Assembly (NCBI RefSeq): GCF_009469695.1
Contig: NZ_SSSR01000003.1
Span: 176,105-240,104 of the forward strand
From: Propionivibrio limicola
Lineage (GTDB): Bacteria > Pseudomonadota > Gammaproteobacteria > Burkholderiales > Rhodocyclaceae
Direction: 5' to 3'
Length of the DNA stretch: 64,000 nt
The position numbers were made by a program, and so were the translations under genes. Shown here piece after piece: positions 20,825 to 34,405 of this stretch (position 1 is the first letter of the stretch; every line of letters begins with the position of its first letter). The notes beneath the pieces were generated by a model. It saw nothing but the letters and a program-made list of their open reading frames with translations. It had not been told where the DNA came from and did no database searches.

Positions 20825-21817
20825 ATGAATACAGTCTCTCCAGTCGCATCTTCGGCGGCTACCGCTGCATCTTCCGCTTCTCAGTCCGCGAAATGGACGG
20901 TCTCCCAGGTTGAAGCACTTTACCAGATGCCTCTTATGGATCTGTTATATCGAGCCCAGCAAGTGCATCGGGAGAATTTTGATCCGAACGAGGTGCAACG
21001 TTCGGCGCTGCTTTCCATCAAGACCGGCGGCTGTCCCGAGGATTGTAGCTATTGCTCGCAATCCGCGCGTTACAAAACGGATACCGAGCGCGAGGCGCTC
21101 ATGCAGGTGGAGGATGTTGTAGCGGCAGCCAAGGAAGCCAAGGCCAAGGGGGCAACGCGCTTTTGCATGGGGGCGGCCTGGCGGGGGCCGAAAGAAAAAG
21201 AGCTGGAAGTGGTGACGCAGATGATCCGCGAAGTGAAGGCGCTCGGGATGGAAACCTGCGTGACGCTGGGTATGCTCAAGGAAGGGCAGGCGCAGAGGCT
21301 CAAGGACGCCGGACTCGATTACTACAACCACAACCTCGATACCGACGCCGAGTTTTACGACAAAGTGATTACCTCGCACAAGCATTCGGATCGTATCGAT
21401 ACGATCGCCCAGGTGCGTGAGGTGGGACTCAAGGTGTGTTCTGGTGGCATCCTTGGTCTTGGTGAGTCGCGACGTAACCGGGCAGCGATGATTGCCCAGT
21501 TGGCAAACCTTAACCCCCCGCCCGAATCGGTACCGATCAACAATCTGGTGGCGATGCCGGGAACGCCATTGGCGACCAGCGAGAAGGTCGACAGCTTTGA
21601 ATTCGTGCGTACTATCGCGGCCGCACGGATTACCATGCCGAAGAGTTTCGTTCGCCTGTCGGCCGGGCGTGAAGCGATGTCGCAGGAAATGCAGGCGATG
21701 TGCTTCTTTGCCGGGGCGAATTCGATTTTTTATTGCGACAAGTTATTGACGGCGAGCAATTTGGACATCAATTCCGACCAGCTTCTGTTCGAGAAACTTG
21801 GTTTGCGCGCCATCTGA
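20825..21817 (+). CDS. bioB: Biotin synthase
   Basis: BioB is the radical-SAM enzyme that inserts sulfur into dethiobiotin. The 330-residue product has the CxxxCxxC cluster motif (CPEDCSYC, about residues 72-79), the [15 protein letters not shown] context and the YNHNLDT motif. The first 20 residues are Ala/Ser-rich and not part of the conserved core. bioC follows 26 bases downstream, so the two are probably cotranscribed. bioF, bioA, bioD and bioH are not in this window. Confidence 0.97.
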   Translation: MNTVSPVASSAATAASSASQSAKWTVSQVEALYQMPLMDLLYRAQQVHRENFDPNEVQRSALLSIKTGGCPEDCSYCSQSARYKTDTEREALMQVEDVVAAAKEAKAKGATRFCMGAAWRGPKEKELEVVTQMIREVKALGMETCVTLGMLKEGQAQRLKDAGLDYYNHNLDTDAEFYDKVITSHKHSDRIDTIAQVREVGLKVCSGGILGLGESRRNRAAMIAQLANLNPPPESVPINNLVAMPGTPLATSEKVDSFEFVRTIAAARITMPKSFVRLSAGREAMSQEMQAMCFFAGANSIFYCDKLLTASNLDINSDQLLFEKLGLRAI

Positions 21818-21843
21818 GCATTTTTGTTTTCTACTAGAGCTTC

Positions 21844-22737
21844 ATGAAGAGCGCGGTGGCGCCGTTTATTGATCAGCGCCAAGTGGGGCGCAATTTTGCA
21901 CGAGCGGCGGCTGGCTATGATGAGGTCGCCATTCTGCAACGGGAGATCGCTCGGCGGATGCTCGAACGTCTCGACTACGTGAAGCTTGAGCCGGGCCGTG
22001 TCGTCGATCTCGGTTGCGGCACTGGTAGCGGTCTGACGGCCCTCGGTGAGCGTTACCCCAAAGCGCAACTCGTCGGAATCGACATCAGCGAATCCATGCT
22101 TCGGGCGGGCTTGAAGCAACGTACATGGCTACGCTGGTTGTTGCCGTTTCTTGGCTCGGCCAAGTCGGCATCCCTGTTGGCGGCCAATGTTGATGCGTTG
22201 CCGATTCGGTCGAATGCCGCTGGACTCGTCTGGTCGAATCAGATGCTGCATTGGCTTGACGATCCCCTGCTTGCCTTCCGGGAAATGCACCGGGTGCTCG
22301 ATGTTGGCGGATTGCTCATGTTCTCAACGCTCGGCCCGGATACCCTCAAGGAACTGCGCGCCTGTTTTGGCGACGGTTATGAGCACACCCAGCGGTTCGT
22401 CGATATGCACGATTATGGAGATATGCTTATTGAATGTGGTTTTTCCGACCCGGTAATGGATGTCGAAACGCTGACGATGACCTATCCGTCGCTGGATGAT
22501 CTGTTTCGTGACTTGCGGGCTAACGGCGCCGCTTGTGCGATGGCCGGGCGGCGTCGGGGGTTGATGGGGCGTCATGAGTGGTCGGCGGCATGCGAGACTT
22601 ACAAGAAATTTGATGTTGGTGGGTGCTATCCTGCAACGTTCGAGGTTGTGTATGGTCATGCATGGAAATCTCCATCGAAAGTCGCGGCAGACGGGCGCTC
22701 GATCATTCGTTTTGATCCGAAACAGCGGTTGCGATAG
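21844..22737 (+). CDS. bioC: Malonyl-ACP O-methyltransferase
   Basis: BioC methylates malonyl-ACP to disguise it for pimelate synthesis by the fatty-acid enzymes, the first step of biotin synthesis. The 297-residue product has the class I SAM motif VVDLGCGTGSGL near residue 55 and the BioC-type N-terminus with VGRNFARAAAGYDE. The context MLHWLDDPLLAFREMHRVLDVGGLL is typical. The position after bioB supports the function. A generic SAM methyltransferase is the only alternative. Confidence 0.92.
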   Translation: MKSAVAPFIDQRQVGRNFARAAAGYDEVAILQREIARRMLERLDYVKLEPGRVVDLGCGTGSGLTALGERYPKAQLVGIDISESMLRAGLKQRTWLRWLLPFLGSAKSASLLAANVDALPIRSNAAGLVWSNQMLHWLDDPLLAFREMHRVLDVGGLLMFSTLGPDTLKELRACFGDGYEHTQRFVDMHDYGDMLIECGFSDPVMDVETLTMTYPSLDDLFRDLRANGAACAMAGRRRGLMGRHEWSAACETYKKFDVGGCYPATFEVVYGHAWKSPSKVAADGRSIIRFDPKQRLR

Positions 22738-22793
22738 ATAAAACGGGCGAAGTCTGCGCGAGCAACGTTCCGACGTTAGAAAAGGGGAAAGTT

Positions 22794-24425
<1,632 letters not shown>

Positions 24426-24450
24426 TTGCGCCAAGTCCGGTCGAAAAAAT

Positions 24451-24479
24451 GGAGGGGCATGCGCTCCTCCTTCTTTTGA
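24451..24479. terminator. Bidirectional terminator between gpmI and the CBS gene
   Basis: GGAGGGGC pairs with GCTCCTCC (one G-T) around a tetraloop. It is followed by a T-rich tract on the plus strand and preceded by an A-run, giving a T-run on the minus strand. It lies between two convergent genes. Confidence 0.78.
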
Positions 24480-24489
24480 TTGATGACGT

Positions 24490-24921
24490 TTAGCCGGTTA
24501 TATAGCGTTCAAGCTCTCCGATGATGAATTGCTGTTGGCTGATCGTTTCCTTAACGACGTCACCGATCGAAACAACCCCAAGTAGATTCCCGCTATCGTC
24601 TATGACGGGCAAATGGCGGATGCGTTTTTCTGTCATGATCGCCATGCATTCCTCGATTGTGGCGTTCGCGGGAACGTAAATGACCCTCTCGGTCATGACT
24701 TCTGCGACTGTCGTCTGCTTTGACGATTTGCCCTGCAGAATGACCTTTCGCGCGTAATCGCGTTCAGAGAAAATGCCGACAAGGCGTTCGCCATCAAGGA
24801 CAAGAACGGCGCCAATATCATGCATGGCCAAGACTTCAAGCGCACGATGCACCGATTCGAGAGGGGAAACGGCAACGGGTAATTTGTTCTTGCTCTCGAT
24901 AAGCTGTCTGAGTGTTTTCAT
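24490..24921 (-). CDS. CBS-domain pair protein
   Basis: This 143-residue protein consists almost wholly of two CBS domains. The first covers about residues 8-65 (ALEVLAMHDIGAVLVLDGERLVGIFSERDYARKV), the second about 75-130 (MTEKRIRHLPVIDDSGNLLGVVSIGDVVK). Such Bateman modules bind adenosyl nucleotides and regulate partner proteins. No enzymatic or membrane domain is fused, and the partner is not evident from neighbours. It is convergent to gpmI. Confidence 0.88.
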   Translation of the reverse strand: MKTLRQLIESKNKLPVAVSPLESVHRALEVLAMHDIGAVLVLDGERLVGIFSERDYARKVILQGKSSKQTTVAEVMTERVIYVPANATIEECMAIMTEKRIRHLPVIDDSGNLLGVVSIGDVVKETISQQQFIIGELERYITG

Positions 24922-25098
24922 GAAACCTCCGTGCGCTTCGTTGTTTGTTCGCTACGTGGCAATTGCAGCTGCGCCGGTGAGCATGATGACTGCCCGGTAT
25001 TTGACCGTTTGCTATCGGGGAAGTTCTCGAGAGCGGTTCAGCATGGCGGCAAGCTGATTGCTAAACCTGTTATTCTATAAAACGTCTTTGAATTTCCA

Positions 25099-25132
25099 CG
25101 GCAGCGACGAAACAGCTGCCGATTTATTTTTC
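25099..25132 (+). promoter_or_regulatory. Attenuator-like hairpin in the engB leader
   Basis: CGGCAGC pairs exactly with GCTGCCG around a 9-base loop and is followed by the T-rich tract ATTTATTTTTCTT, all within 45 bases upstream of the engB start. It has the form of an intrinsic terminator inside a leader. There is no plus-strand gene just before it that would need termination, so attenuation of engB is possible. Confidence 0.5.
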
Positions 25133-25142
25133 TTGGGGCACG

Positions 25143-25844
25143 ATGTCACTTTTCAGGAAGGCGGTCTTTCATACGACCGTCGCTAATCTTCAGGATTTGC
25201 CAATGGATTCGGTGTGCGAGATTGCCTTTGCCGGGCGCTCGAACGCTGGGAAATCATCGGCTATCAATACGCTCGCGGATCACACACGGCTCGCATTTGT
25301 TTCCAAGACGCCCGGCCGGACGCAACATCTGAATTACTTTACCCTCGCCGAGGGAAAGTATTTCGTCGATCTTCCCGGCTATGGCTTTGCCAAGGCTCCT
25401 GAGGAAATTCGCTCGCAATGGGAAAGCCTGCTTGGCCCTTATTTGCGCCATAGAACGACGTTGGCCGGATTGGTTTTGATCATGGATAGCCGCCATCCAT
25501 TGACCGATCTCGATGCTCAGTTAATTGAATTGTTTGCCCCGAGCGGAAAACCGATTCACGTCCTTTTGTCGAAGGCTGACAAGCTGACGCGGATGGAGCA
25601 GGCAGAAGTCGTGCGGGAGGTAAAGGCCGGGCTGTTGCAGTTCGGAAGCAACTGTTCGGTGCAGCTGTTTTCGAGTTTCAACCGTTTGGGCGTCAGGGAG
25701 GCGGAATTGATTCTCGGCGGCTGGCTCGGGATGGAGGTTCCCGACGATGTGCCGCCGCCAACCGGTCTGCGTACGGAAAAAGCAGCTCGCCCGAAAAACC
25801 GCAAGGCGATCGGCTGGAGTGCAAGAGTGGGAAAGAAAACATGA
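25143..25844 (+). CDS. engB: Ribosome biogenesis GTPase EngB (YsxC/YihA)
   Basis: EngB is a small GTPase needed for late 50S subunit assembly. The 233-residue product has G1 AGRSNAGKSSAIN (about residues 30-42), G2/switch region SKTPGRTQHLNYF, G3 DLPGYGFAK and G4 LSKADKLTR. The C-terminal tail after about residue 200 is basic and Pro-rich. An alternative start is unlikely because MSLFRKAVFHTTV fits the family N-terminus. A probable small RNA lies on the opposite strand just past its stop, and hemB follows. Confidence 0.95.
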   Translation: MSLFRKAVFHTTVANLQDLPMDSVCEIAFAGRSNAGKSSAINTLADHTRLAFVSKTPGRTQHLNYFTLAEGKYFVDLPGYGFAKAPEEIRSQWESLLGPYLRHRTTLAGLVLIMDSRHPLTDLDAQLIELFAPSGKPIHVLLSKADKLTRMEQAEVVREVKAGLLQFGSNCSVQLFSSFNRLGVREAELILGGWLGMEVPDDVPPPTGLRTEKAARPKNRKAIGWSARVGKKT

Positions 25845-25935
25845 AGAAAAAACCCCCGGCGAAGGGAGGGGCCGGGGGCAAAATGCCTTACGTGACGTAA
25901 GGCACCCGCTCAGGGAGATGAAGCGGGAGACGGTG
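25845..25935 (-). ncRNA. Probable small RNA with C-rich anti-Shine-Dalgarno loops
   Basis: On the minus strand three hairpins follow one another. The first is CCCGCT/AGCGGG (25905-25910 with 25922-25927), whose loop holds ATCTCCCTG. The second is a perfect 9-bp stem TGCCTTACG/CGTAAGGCA (25884-25904). The third is a GC-rich terminator stem GCCCCCGGC/GCCGGGGG (25853-25879), whose loop is CCCTCCCTTC and which is followed by six T. Both outer loops can pair with AGGGAGG-like ribosome sites. A possible promoter lies upstream (TTCGCA, 17 bases, TTAGAT). A betaproteobacterial toxic anti-SD small RNA family has been described and this may be a member, but I cannot confirm that from sequence alone. 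Confidence 0.55.
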
Positions 25936-25975
25936 CGTGCCATCTAAACACTAAGATTTAAGAATGCGAAATTAG

Positions 25976-28164
<2,189 letters not shown>

Positions 28165-28251
28165 AAAGAGGGGACCAAAGGCTAAAGCAGTTTGCTTGAT
28201 AACGTTTCAATGGGTAAAGCGCTGACAGCACCGGGCTTTGTTCGCCTCTTC

Positions 28252-28983
28252 TTATAGCTGTGCGAGTCGGGCGGGGAGTTCGAGGATGGAAGATATTTTG
28301 ACGTCGACGTGTGGCGGTTGCCGAGTAAGTGCGCTGACCCAGACGGTTTTCATCCCGAGCCGTTTGGCCGTTTTCAGGTTGGCCTGCGTATCTTCGACCA
28401 TGATGCAGTCGCAAGGGCGGAGCCTTTCGTTACGCAGAATACGCAGGAAGCCAAAATGGTCGGGTTTGGGGCGAAAGCGAATGCGCTCGACGGAATAGAT
28501 GGCGTCAAAGCAATGCTGAATGCCGACTATTTGAAGGATGTCCCGAACGTATTTTTGCGGGGCGTTGGAGAAAATGATTTTTCTGCCCGGCAGCCGGTGC
28601 AACATGGCTTTGAGGCCGCGCTCGGCAATCACGATGCGTTCGAGTTCGGGAAACTGATGCGTATGGTGCAGGAAGTGGTGCGGGTTGGTGCCGTGATGGC
28701 GCATCAGTCCGAGCAGGGTGGCGCCGTAGCGTTTCCAATAGTGCTGGCGGAGGTGGGTTGCTTCTGCTTCGTCGATCTGCAAATGATGGCAAATGTACGC
28801 CATCATCGCCCGGTGCATGTGCGGGAAAATATGCGCGTTGGCGTCGTGCAGGGTGTTGTCGAGGTCGAAAAGCCAAGTGCGCTTCGCGGGTTGCCTGCCC
28901 GCCGCCGGGAGAGTGGGGCGGGTAGAAGTGGTTTGAGCGGCGGAAGGTGGGCCGAGTGCGCTGCGTGAACCGTAAAACTTCAC
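28252..28983 (-). CDS. HAD-family hydrolase, pyrimidine 5'-nucleotidase type
   Basis: This 243-residue hydrolase has HAD motif I WLFDLDNTLHDA, motif II in IIFSNAPQKYV, and motifs III/IV with RPKPDHFGF and CIMVEDTQANLKTAK. The cap pattern HMHRAMMAYICHHL and the phrase DLDNTLHDANAHIFP match the SDT1-like pyrimidine 5'-nucleotidase group. It starts with GTG 28983, with a GGCGGGAG sequence directly before it. It lies 15 bases after argB on the same strand, so it is probably cotranscribed with argB. Confidence 0.86.
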   Translation of the reverse strand: MKFYGSRSALGPPSAAQTTSTRPTLPAAGRQPAKRTWLFDLDNTLHDANAHIFPHMHRAMMAYICHHLQIDEAEATHLRQHYWKRYGATLLGLMRHHGTNPHHFLHHTHQFPELERIVIAERGLKAMLHRLPGRKIIFSNAPQKYVRDILQIVGIQHCFDAIYSVERIRFRPKPDHFGFLRILRNERLRPCDCIMVEDTQANLKTAKRLGMKTVWVSALTRQPPHVDVKISSILELPARLAQL

Positions 28984-28998
28984 CTCCCGCCTTTCTGA

Positions 28999-29967
<969 letters not shown>

Positions 29968-29999
29968 TTAATGGTCATTTGTTTCGATGAGGAGTCAGC

Positions 30000-30242
30000 G
30001 TGAATAGAAGTGGGGCAGAAAGGGAGTTGGTGAAAACAAGTGTTTGTCCCGCGTGTGGGGCTGAGTTTGTTTGCGGCGTGACCGCCGGGCAGATGGTTTG
30101 CTGGTGCATGGAAAATGCGGTTAGGTTACCTGTGACCGTGTTGCTTGGGGGCGTTGATGGGCAAAACGATGAGAGCCATCTGGTTGCTTGTTATTGTCCC
30201 GCTTGCCTTGCGCGGAAAACGCGAGAAACTACCGGCCATTAG
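30000..30242 (+). CDS. Small cysteine-rich CWC family protein
   Basis: This 80-residue protein carries CPACGAEFVCG near the N-terminus, CWC in the middle and CYCPAC near the end, the pattern of the cysteine-rich CWC family (function unknown, probably metal-binding). It starts with GTG at 30000 after GAGGAG. It overlaps nudB tail-to-tail by 14 bases. It is transcribed divergently from argB. Confidence 0.84.
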   Translation: MNRSGAERELVKTSVCPACGAEFVCGVTAGQMVCWCMENAVRLPVTVLLGGVDGQNDESHLVACYCPACLARKTRETTGH

Positions 30243-30690
30243 TTTTTTCTGCCAGCCTGAGGATCGCGTCGCGATTGCTCCATGAGAAGCATTGCGTTGC
30301 CCCTTCTTGCCAGGGGAGCCAGCGGTAATTCGAATGTTCCTCGGCGGCCAGGGTTACGGGTCGAACCTGCGGGACCAAGAGGGAAAAGACGTGTTCGACA
30401 TTGCAGGTAACGCCGGGAGCGTAGCGGTCGCGCCATTCGGGGAAAATTTCGAATGTGTTGGTCATCTGCCAGTCGGTCAGTTGGCCCGGCGCGACTACAA
30501 TACCGGTTTCTTCGTGCACCTCCCGGATGGCTGTCTGTGGCAGTGTCTCTTCGTCCTCCTGGCTGCCGGTGACCGATTGCCAGAATCCGGGGTGTTTTGC
30601 TCGCTGCAGAAGCAAGACTTGGAGGTCCGGGGTGTGAATGATGACTAGAACGGAAATCGGGCGCTTGTATTGTTTGGGCAGAGGATTCAT
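30229..30690 (-). CDS. nudB: Dihydroneopterin triphosphate diphosphatase
   Basis: NudB removes pyrophosphate from dihydroneopterin triphosphate in folate synthesis. The 153-residue product has the Nudix box around AIREVHEETGI preceded by GSQEDEETLPQ, and the NudB-type N-terminus KRPISVLVIIHTP. The ATG at 30690 gives the family length. It lies two bases after the barstar stop, in the aspS-RNase-barstar-nudB transcription unit. Confidence 0.93.
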   Translation of the reverse strand: MNPLPKQYKRPISVLVIIHTPDLQVLLLQRAKHPGFWQSVTGSQEDEETLPQTAIREVHEETGIVVAPGQLTDWQMTNTFEIFPEWRDRYAPGVTCNVEHVFSLLVPQVRPVTLAAEEHSNYRWLPWQEGATQCFSWSNRDAILRLAEKTNGR

Positions 30691-30692
30691 GG

Positions 30693-31118
30693 CTAGTGAT
30701 AGCGTTGCCCGTTGGCGGTTCCGGTGGGGTCGGTCAGATAAAACACGAGGAACGGAACGTTGCGCGCCCGCCATTCGTCGACGGCACAGGCCAGAACGGC
30801 GTTAAGGGTGGCAAAGCTGGTCGGTGTCGCGCTCAGTGTGGCGCTTCCGCTGAGCGTGATAACGTAGCCGGAGGCCGGGTGCCAGGAGAAGTCCGTCAGG
30901 CAGTCGTTCAGTGCATCGAGATTGCCGCCAAACCAGTCGGGGAACTCGAGGTCGCGTTTGAGGGCGCGGATAAAGCCGGGGACATTGGTTGCCCGCTGCA
31001 GATCGACTTCGAAGAAGGCGAAGCCCTGTTCGTTTGCCGCCTCCTTGAGCGCGGCGAGATCCTCGCGTGATAAACGAAAGATGCCGGCCTGGCTCGGAAG
31101 TACGATGTGCTTGGGCAT
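30693..31118 (-). CDS. Barstar family ribonuclease inhibitor
   Basis: This 141-residue protein contains the barstar (barnase inhibitor) fold. Diagnostic is the segment KRDLEFPDWFGGNLDALNDCL, with the conserved FPxWFGxNLDAL core that enters the RNase active site. About 25 residues precede the domain. The intended partner is the RNase gene immediately upstream, whose coding region, once the frame is restored, ends one base before this ATG. A GGAG ribosome site lies inside that gene's tail. The inhibitor gene itself looks intact. Confidence 0.9.
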   Translation of the reverse strand: MPKHIVLPSQAGIFRLSREDLAALKEAANEQGFAFFEVDLQRATNVPGFIRALKRDLEFPDWFGGNLDALNDCLTDFSWHPASGYVITLSGSATLSATPTSFATLNAVLACAVDEWRARNVPFLVFYLTDPTGTANGQRYH

Positions 31119-31119
31119 G

Positions 31120-31582
31120 TCAAGGCTCCGGAGTACGCGGATTTTTATGGGACTCGACGATTCGCCGGAAACTGCGATAGTGATTGCCGGAATAGTAATA
31201 CATCGTCTGATGTCGACGCATTGCCGGTTTTGCCAAGGCCGGCGACGATTCTTCGCGGACCGCGGTCTCGGCGGCCGGGTGTTGGAACAGTGTATTCCCG
31301 GTAGTAGCCCCGAGGTTGCGGAGGCAAGTGCCGTTCGAAGTTTCCGAAGATGCTGCCGTCCTTGTGCGGATACGGAAACGGACCACCTTGTCGAATCAGA
31401 TAAAGGGTATCTCTGGCTTCTGTGGGGAGATTCTCAAGCCGGACGGTGCCGATGGTTTGTACCGGGCCGGTCTCGCGGGCCGATCCCGTTCCGCAAACAC
31501 CAAACACACCGGCCAGCGCAACTAAGAGCGCCAGCCGGCATGCTATTGCTAAGGTCTTAAATGCGGCGGCGAGGCGTCGCAT
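31120..31582 (-). pseudogene. Secreted barnase-like guanyl ribonuclease, frameshifted
   Basis: The N-terminus has a signal-peptide-like hydrophobic stretch (about residues 14-35). It is followed by the microbial RNase (N1/T1/barnase) signature: LIRQGGPFPYPHKDGSIFGN, then RGYYREYTVPTPG with the catalytic Glu at about 96, then RGPRRIV with the catalytic Arg. After about codon 120 the open frame continues with unrelated residues to 31145. The alternative frame encodes YYYSGNHYRSFRRIVE, the conserved end with the catalytic His, and stops at 31120. One net indel between about 31200 and 31220 therefore splits the gene. The start ATG is 5 bases after the aspS stop. Confidence 0.85.
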
Positions 31583-31587
31583 CGGAG

Positions 31588-33390
31588 TTAGCTTTTGCCA
31601 ACTTCGACCTGGGTTTCGATTTTCTGACGCAGGCGGATATGGAGTTCGCGAAGTTGCTTTTCATCCACCATGCTTGGCGCGTCGGTGAGCAGACATTGCG
31701 CCCGTTGCGTTTTCGGGAAAGCAATCACGTCGCGGATCGATTCGGCACCGGTCATCATGGTCACGATACGGTCGAGGCCAAAGGCCAGGCCGCCGTGTGG
31801 GGGCGCGCCGTACTTGAGGGCGTCGAGCAGGAAGCCAAATTTGATACTGGCTTCCTCGTCGCTGATGCCGAGCGCTTGGAATACCTGTTGCTGGACATCG
31901 GCGCGGTGGATACGCACCGATCCGCCGCCGAGTTCCCAGCCATTGAGCGCCAAGTCGTAGGCCTTGGCCAGGCACTTGCCCGGATCGGTCGACAGCAATG
32001 GGATGTGTTCGTCTTTCGGGCTGGTGAACGGATGGTGGCAGGCGACCCAGCGCTTTTCGTCTTCGTCATAGTCGAACATCGGGAAGTCCACGACCCAGAG
32101 CGGCTCCCACGCTTTGCCGTTGAGGAAGCCTTTTTCGTGGCCGATCTTGATACGTAGCGCCCCAAGGGCGTCATTGACCACTTTGGCTTTATCGGCGCCG
32201 AAGAAAATGAGGTCGCCGGATTGAGCGCCTGTGCGTTCGACAATGGCTTTGAGCGCCGTTTCCGACAGGTTCTTGACGATCGGCGATTGCAGGCCGGTGT
32301 CGTTGAGTTGCGTGGCGTCGTTGACCTTGATGTAAGCCAACCCCTTGGCGCCGTAGATGCCGACGAACTGCGTGTATGCGTCGATCTCGCCACGGGTGAG
32401 GCTTGCCCCTCCCGGGATGCGGAGCGCTGCTACGCGGCCGTTCTCGGAGTTGGCGACATTCGCGAAAACCTTGAAGGGAACGTCTTTTACGGCGTCGGTG
32501 ACTTCAGTGAGTTCGAGCGTTACGCGCAGATCAGGCTTGTCCGAGCCAAAGCGGTGCATGGCTTCGGCGTAGGTCATGCGCGGGAACGGGTTGGGCAGGT
32601 CGGTGTCGATCGCTTCCTTGAACACGTAACGGATCAAGTCTTCCATGATTGCGGTGATTTCAGTTTCGCTCAGGAAGGAGGTTTCGATATCAACCTGGGT
32701 GAACTCCGGTTGGCGGTCGGCGCGCAAATCCTCGTCGCGGAAGCATTTAGTGATCTGATAGTAGCGGTCGAAGCCGGCGACCATCAGCAATTGCTTGAAG
32801 AGCTGCGGCGACTGGGGCAGGGCGAAGAATTGGCCGGCGTGAACGCGCGATGGCACGAGGTAGTCGCGTGCGCCTTCTGGCGTGCTCTTGGTGAGCATCG
32901 GCGTCTCGATGTCGATAAAGCCTGCGTCGTCGAGGTAGCGGCGGAATGCCCGCGCTGTCTTGTAGCGCAGGATGAGGTTCTTTTGCATCTGTGGCCGCCG
33001 CAGATCGATCACGCGGTGCTGAAGGCGGACGTTTTCCGAAAGGTTGTCCTCGTCGAGCTGGAACGGCGGCGTGACCGATGGGTTGAGCACTTCGATCTCG
33101 TGGCAGAGGATTTCGACCTCGCCGCTGGGCATGTTCGGGTTAACTGTTCCGGCCGGCCGGGCGCGGACCTTGCCCGTAATTCTGAGGCAGAATTCGTTGC
33201 GCACCGATTCGGCGATGGAAAACATTTCCGGACGGTCTGGGTCGCAAACGATCTGGGCCAATCCTTCGCGGTCGCGCAGGTCGATAAAGATAACGCCGCC
33301 GTGGTCGCGCCGGCGGTGTGCCCAGCCGCAAAGCGTTACTTCCTGGTCAATGGTTTGGGAGTTGAGTTGGCCGCAATAATGGGTTCGCAT
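31588..33390 (-). CDS. aspS: Aspartyl-tRNA synthetase
   Basis: AspS charges tRNA-Asp. The 600-residue protein has the bacterial class II layout: an OB-fold anticodon domain ([10 protein letters not shown]...[12 protein letters not shown]), motif 2 [16 protein letters not shown], a GAD insertion domain, and motif 3 [13 protein letters not shown] near the C-terminus. It heads the minus-strand unit continuing into the RNase, barstar and nudB genes. Whether it is discriminating cannot be settled; no gatCAB genes are in the window. Confidence 0.97.
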   Translation of the reverse strand: MRTHYCGQLNSQTIDQEVTLCGWAHRRRDHGGVIFIDLRDREGLAQIVCDPDRPEMFSIAESVRNEFCLRITGKVRARPAGTVNPNMPSGEVEILCHEIEVLNPSVTPPFQLDEDNLSENVRLQHRVIDLRRPQMQKNLILRYKTARAFRRYLDDAGFIDIETPMLTKSTPEGARDYLVPSRVHAGQFFALPQSPQLFKQLLMVAGFDRYYQITKCFRDEDLRADRQPEFTQVDIETSFLSETEITAIMEDLIRYVFKEAIDTDLPNPFPRMTYAEAMHRFGSDKPDLRVTLELTEVTDAVKDVPFKVFANVANSENGRVAALRIPGGASLTRGEIDAYTQFVGIYGAKGLAYIKVNDATQLNDTGLQSPIVKNLSETALKAIVERTGAQSGDLIFFGADKAKVVNDALGALRIKIGHEKGFLNGKAWEPLWVVDFPMFDYDEDEKRWVACHHPFTSPKDEHIPLLSTDPGKCLAKAYDLALNGWELGGGSVRIHRADVQQQVFQALGISDEEASIKFGFLLDALKYGAPPHGGLAFGLDRIVTMMTGAESIRDVIAFPKTQRAQCLLTDAPSMVDEKQLRELHIRLRQKIETQVEVGKS

Positions 33391-33412
33391 AGTTGTTCTG
33401 AAAAGTCGTGGT

Positions 33413-34054
33413 TCAATGGGTTTTAGATGAGAGCGATGCCGGCTTCTTTCGCACAGGCGGAGCGACGACGCCCATCGAGATGATGTATTTGAGTGCCTCG
33501 TCGACGTTCATGTCGAGTTCGATGACGTCGCTTTTTTTGAAAATCAGGAAAAAGCCCGAGGTTGGATTCGGAGTGGTCGGAACGTAGACGCTGACGTGTT
33601 CGTCGTCGAGATGATTGCGCACATCCCCGCCAGGGGTCCCGGTCAGGAAGGCGATCGTCCACGAGCCGGCGTGCGGGTACTGAACGAGTAAGGCCTTGCG
33701 GAAGGCGTTCCCGGAAGAGGAAAACAGCGTATCGGAGACCTGTTTGACGCTGTTGTAGATCGAATTGACAACCGGAATGCGAGCCAGCAGTTTTTCCCAC
33801 CAGACTACCAGCCGTTGGCCAATGAAATTTGCAGCGAGGATGCCGGTGACCAGAATGATGAGCACGGTAAGCAAAATACCGATGCCTGGAACGTCATACC
33901 CCAAGAGGGTGTGCGGGTGAACTGCCGTCGGTAGCAGAAGCAATGACTGATCGGCGACGCCGGCGATCAATGAGAGTACCCAGGCGGTGATCGCCAAGGG
34001 AACCCAGATCAGTAGTCCGGTGATGAAATAGCGTTTAATCAACTGGCCGCGCAC
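33413..34054 (-). CDS. DUF502 family membrane protein
   Basis: This 213-residue protein has two membrane segments near the N-terminus (about residues 10-32 and 60-82), with the family motifs [34 protein letters not shown] and TPNPTSGFF. Function is unknown. The GTG at 34054 was chosen for its GGAG site; it overlaps the fmdB end by 16 bases. A TTG at 34042 is a possible alternative. aspS begins 22 bases after its stop, so fmdB-DUF502-aspS appears to be one unit. Confidence 0.86.
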   Translation of the reverse strand: MRGQLIKRYFITGLLIWVPLAITAWVLSLIAGVADQSLLLLPTAVHPHTLLGYDVPGIGILLTVLIILVTGILAANFIGQRLVVWWEKLLARIPVVNSIYNSVKQVSDTLFSSSGNAFRKALLVQYPHAGSWTIAFLTGTPGGDVRNHLDDEHVSVYVPTTPNPTSGFFLIFKKSDVIELDMNVDEALKYIISMGVVAPPVRKKPASLSSKTH

Positions 34055-34296
34055 GCATCTGCTCCGGCACACCCTTGGCACGGTGGCGGATTGCTGGCCT
34101 TTGTCGAGGAACCGTTGTTTTTGAAGTCAGTGGCGTACCAGCCATTGCCTTTGAGCTGAAAGCCGGCGGCAGTGATCTGTTTTTGATAAGCGTCTTTGCC
34201 ACATTCCGGGCAGGTGGTCAGCACCGGGGCATTGAGTTTCTGCAAATGATCTTTTTCGAAACCGCAGGAGTCGCAGCGATAAGCGTAGATTGGCAT
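34039..34296 (-). CDS. FmdB-type zinc ribbon protein
   Basis: This 85-residue protein starts MPIYAYRCDSCG and has a second pair CPECG, the CxxC-CxxC zinc ribbon of the FmdB family (putative regulatory proteins of unknown target). The C-terminal third is Ser/Pro/Cys-rich ([10 protein letters not shown]). Its position just upstream of DUF502-aspS is common in betaproteobacteria. The frame is open further upstream, but the conserved MPIYAY start fixes 34296. Confidence 0.9.
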   Translation of the reverse strand: MPIYAYRCDSCGFEKDHLQKLNAPVLTTCPECGKDAYQKQITAAGFQLKGNGWYATDFKNNGSSTKASNPPPCQGCAGADACAAS

Positions 34297-34405
34297 GTTG
34301 GTACCTTCAATCAGCAACAAAGGAAAGATTATACCCGAACAAGGCCTTGGTATTGGCCGCTCGGCGCTTTGCCAAGGTGTGGGCAAAGTCCTTGTTTTCA
34401 AGTGA

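Noticed and set aside
32221..33426. 401-codon plus-strand frame opposite aspS
   Set aside because: It is the shadow of aspS, with no motifs of its own.
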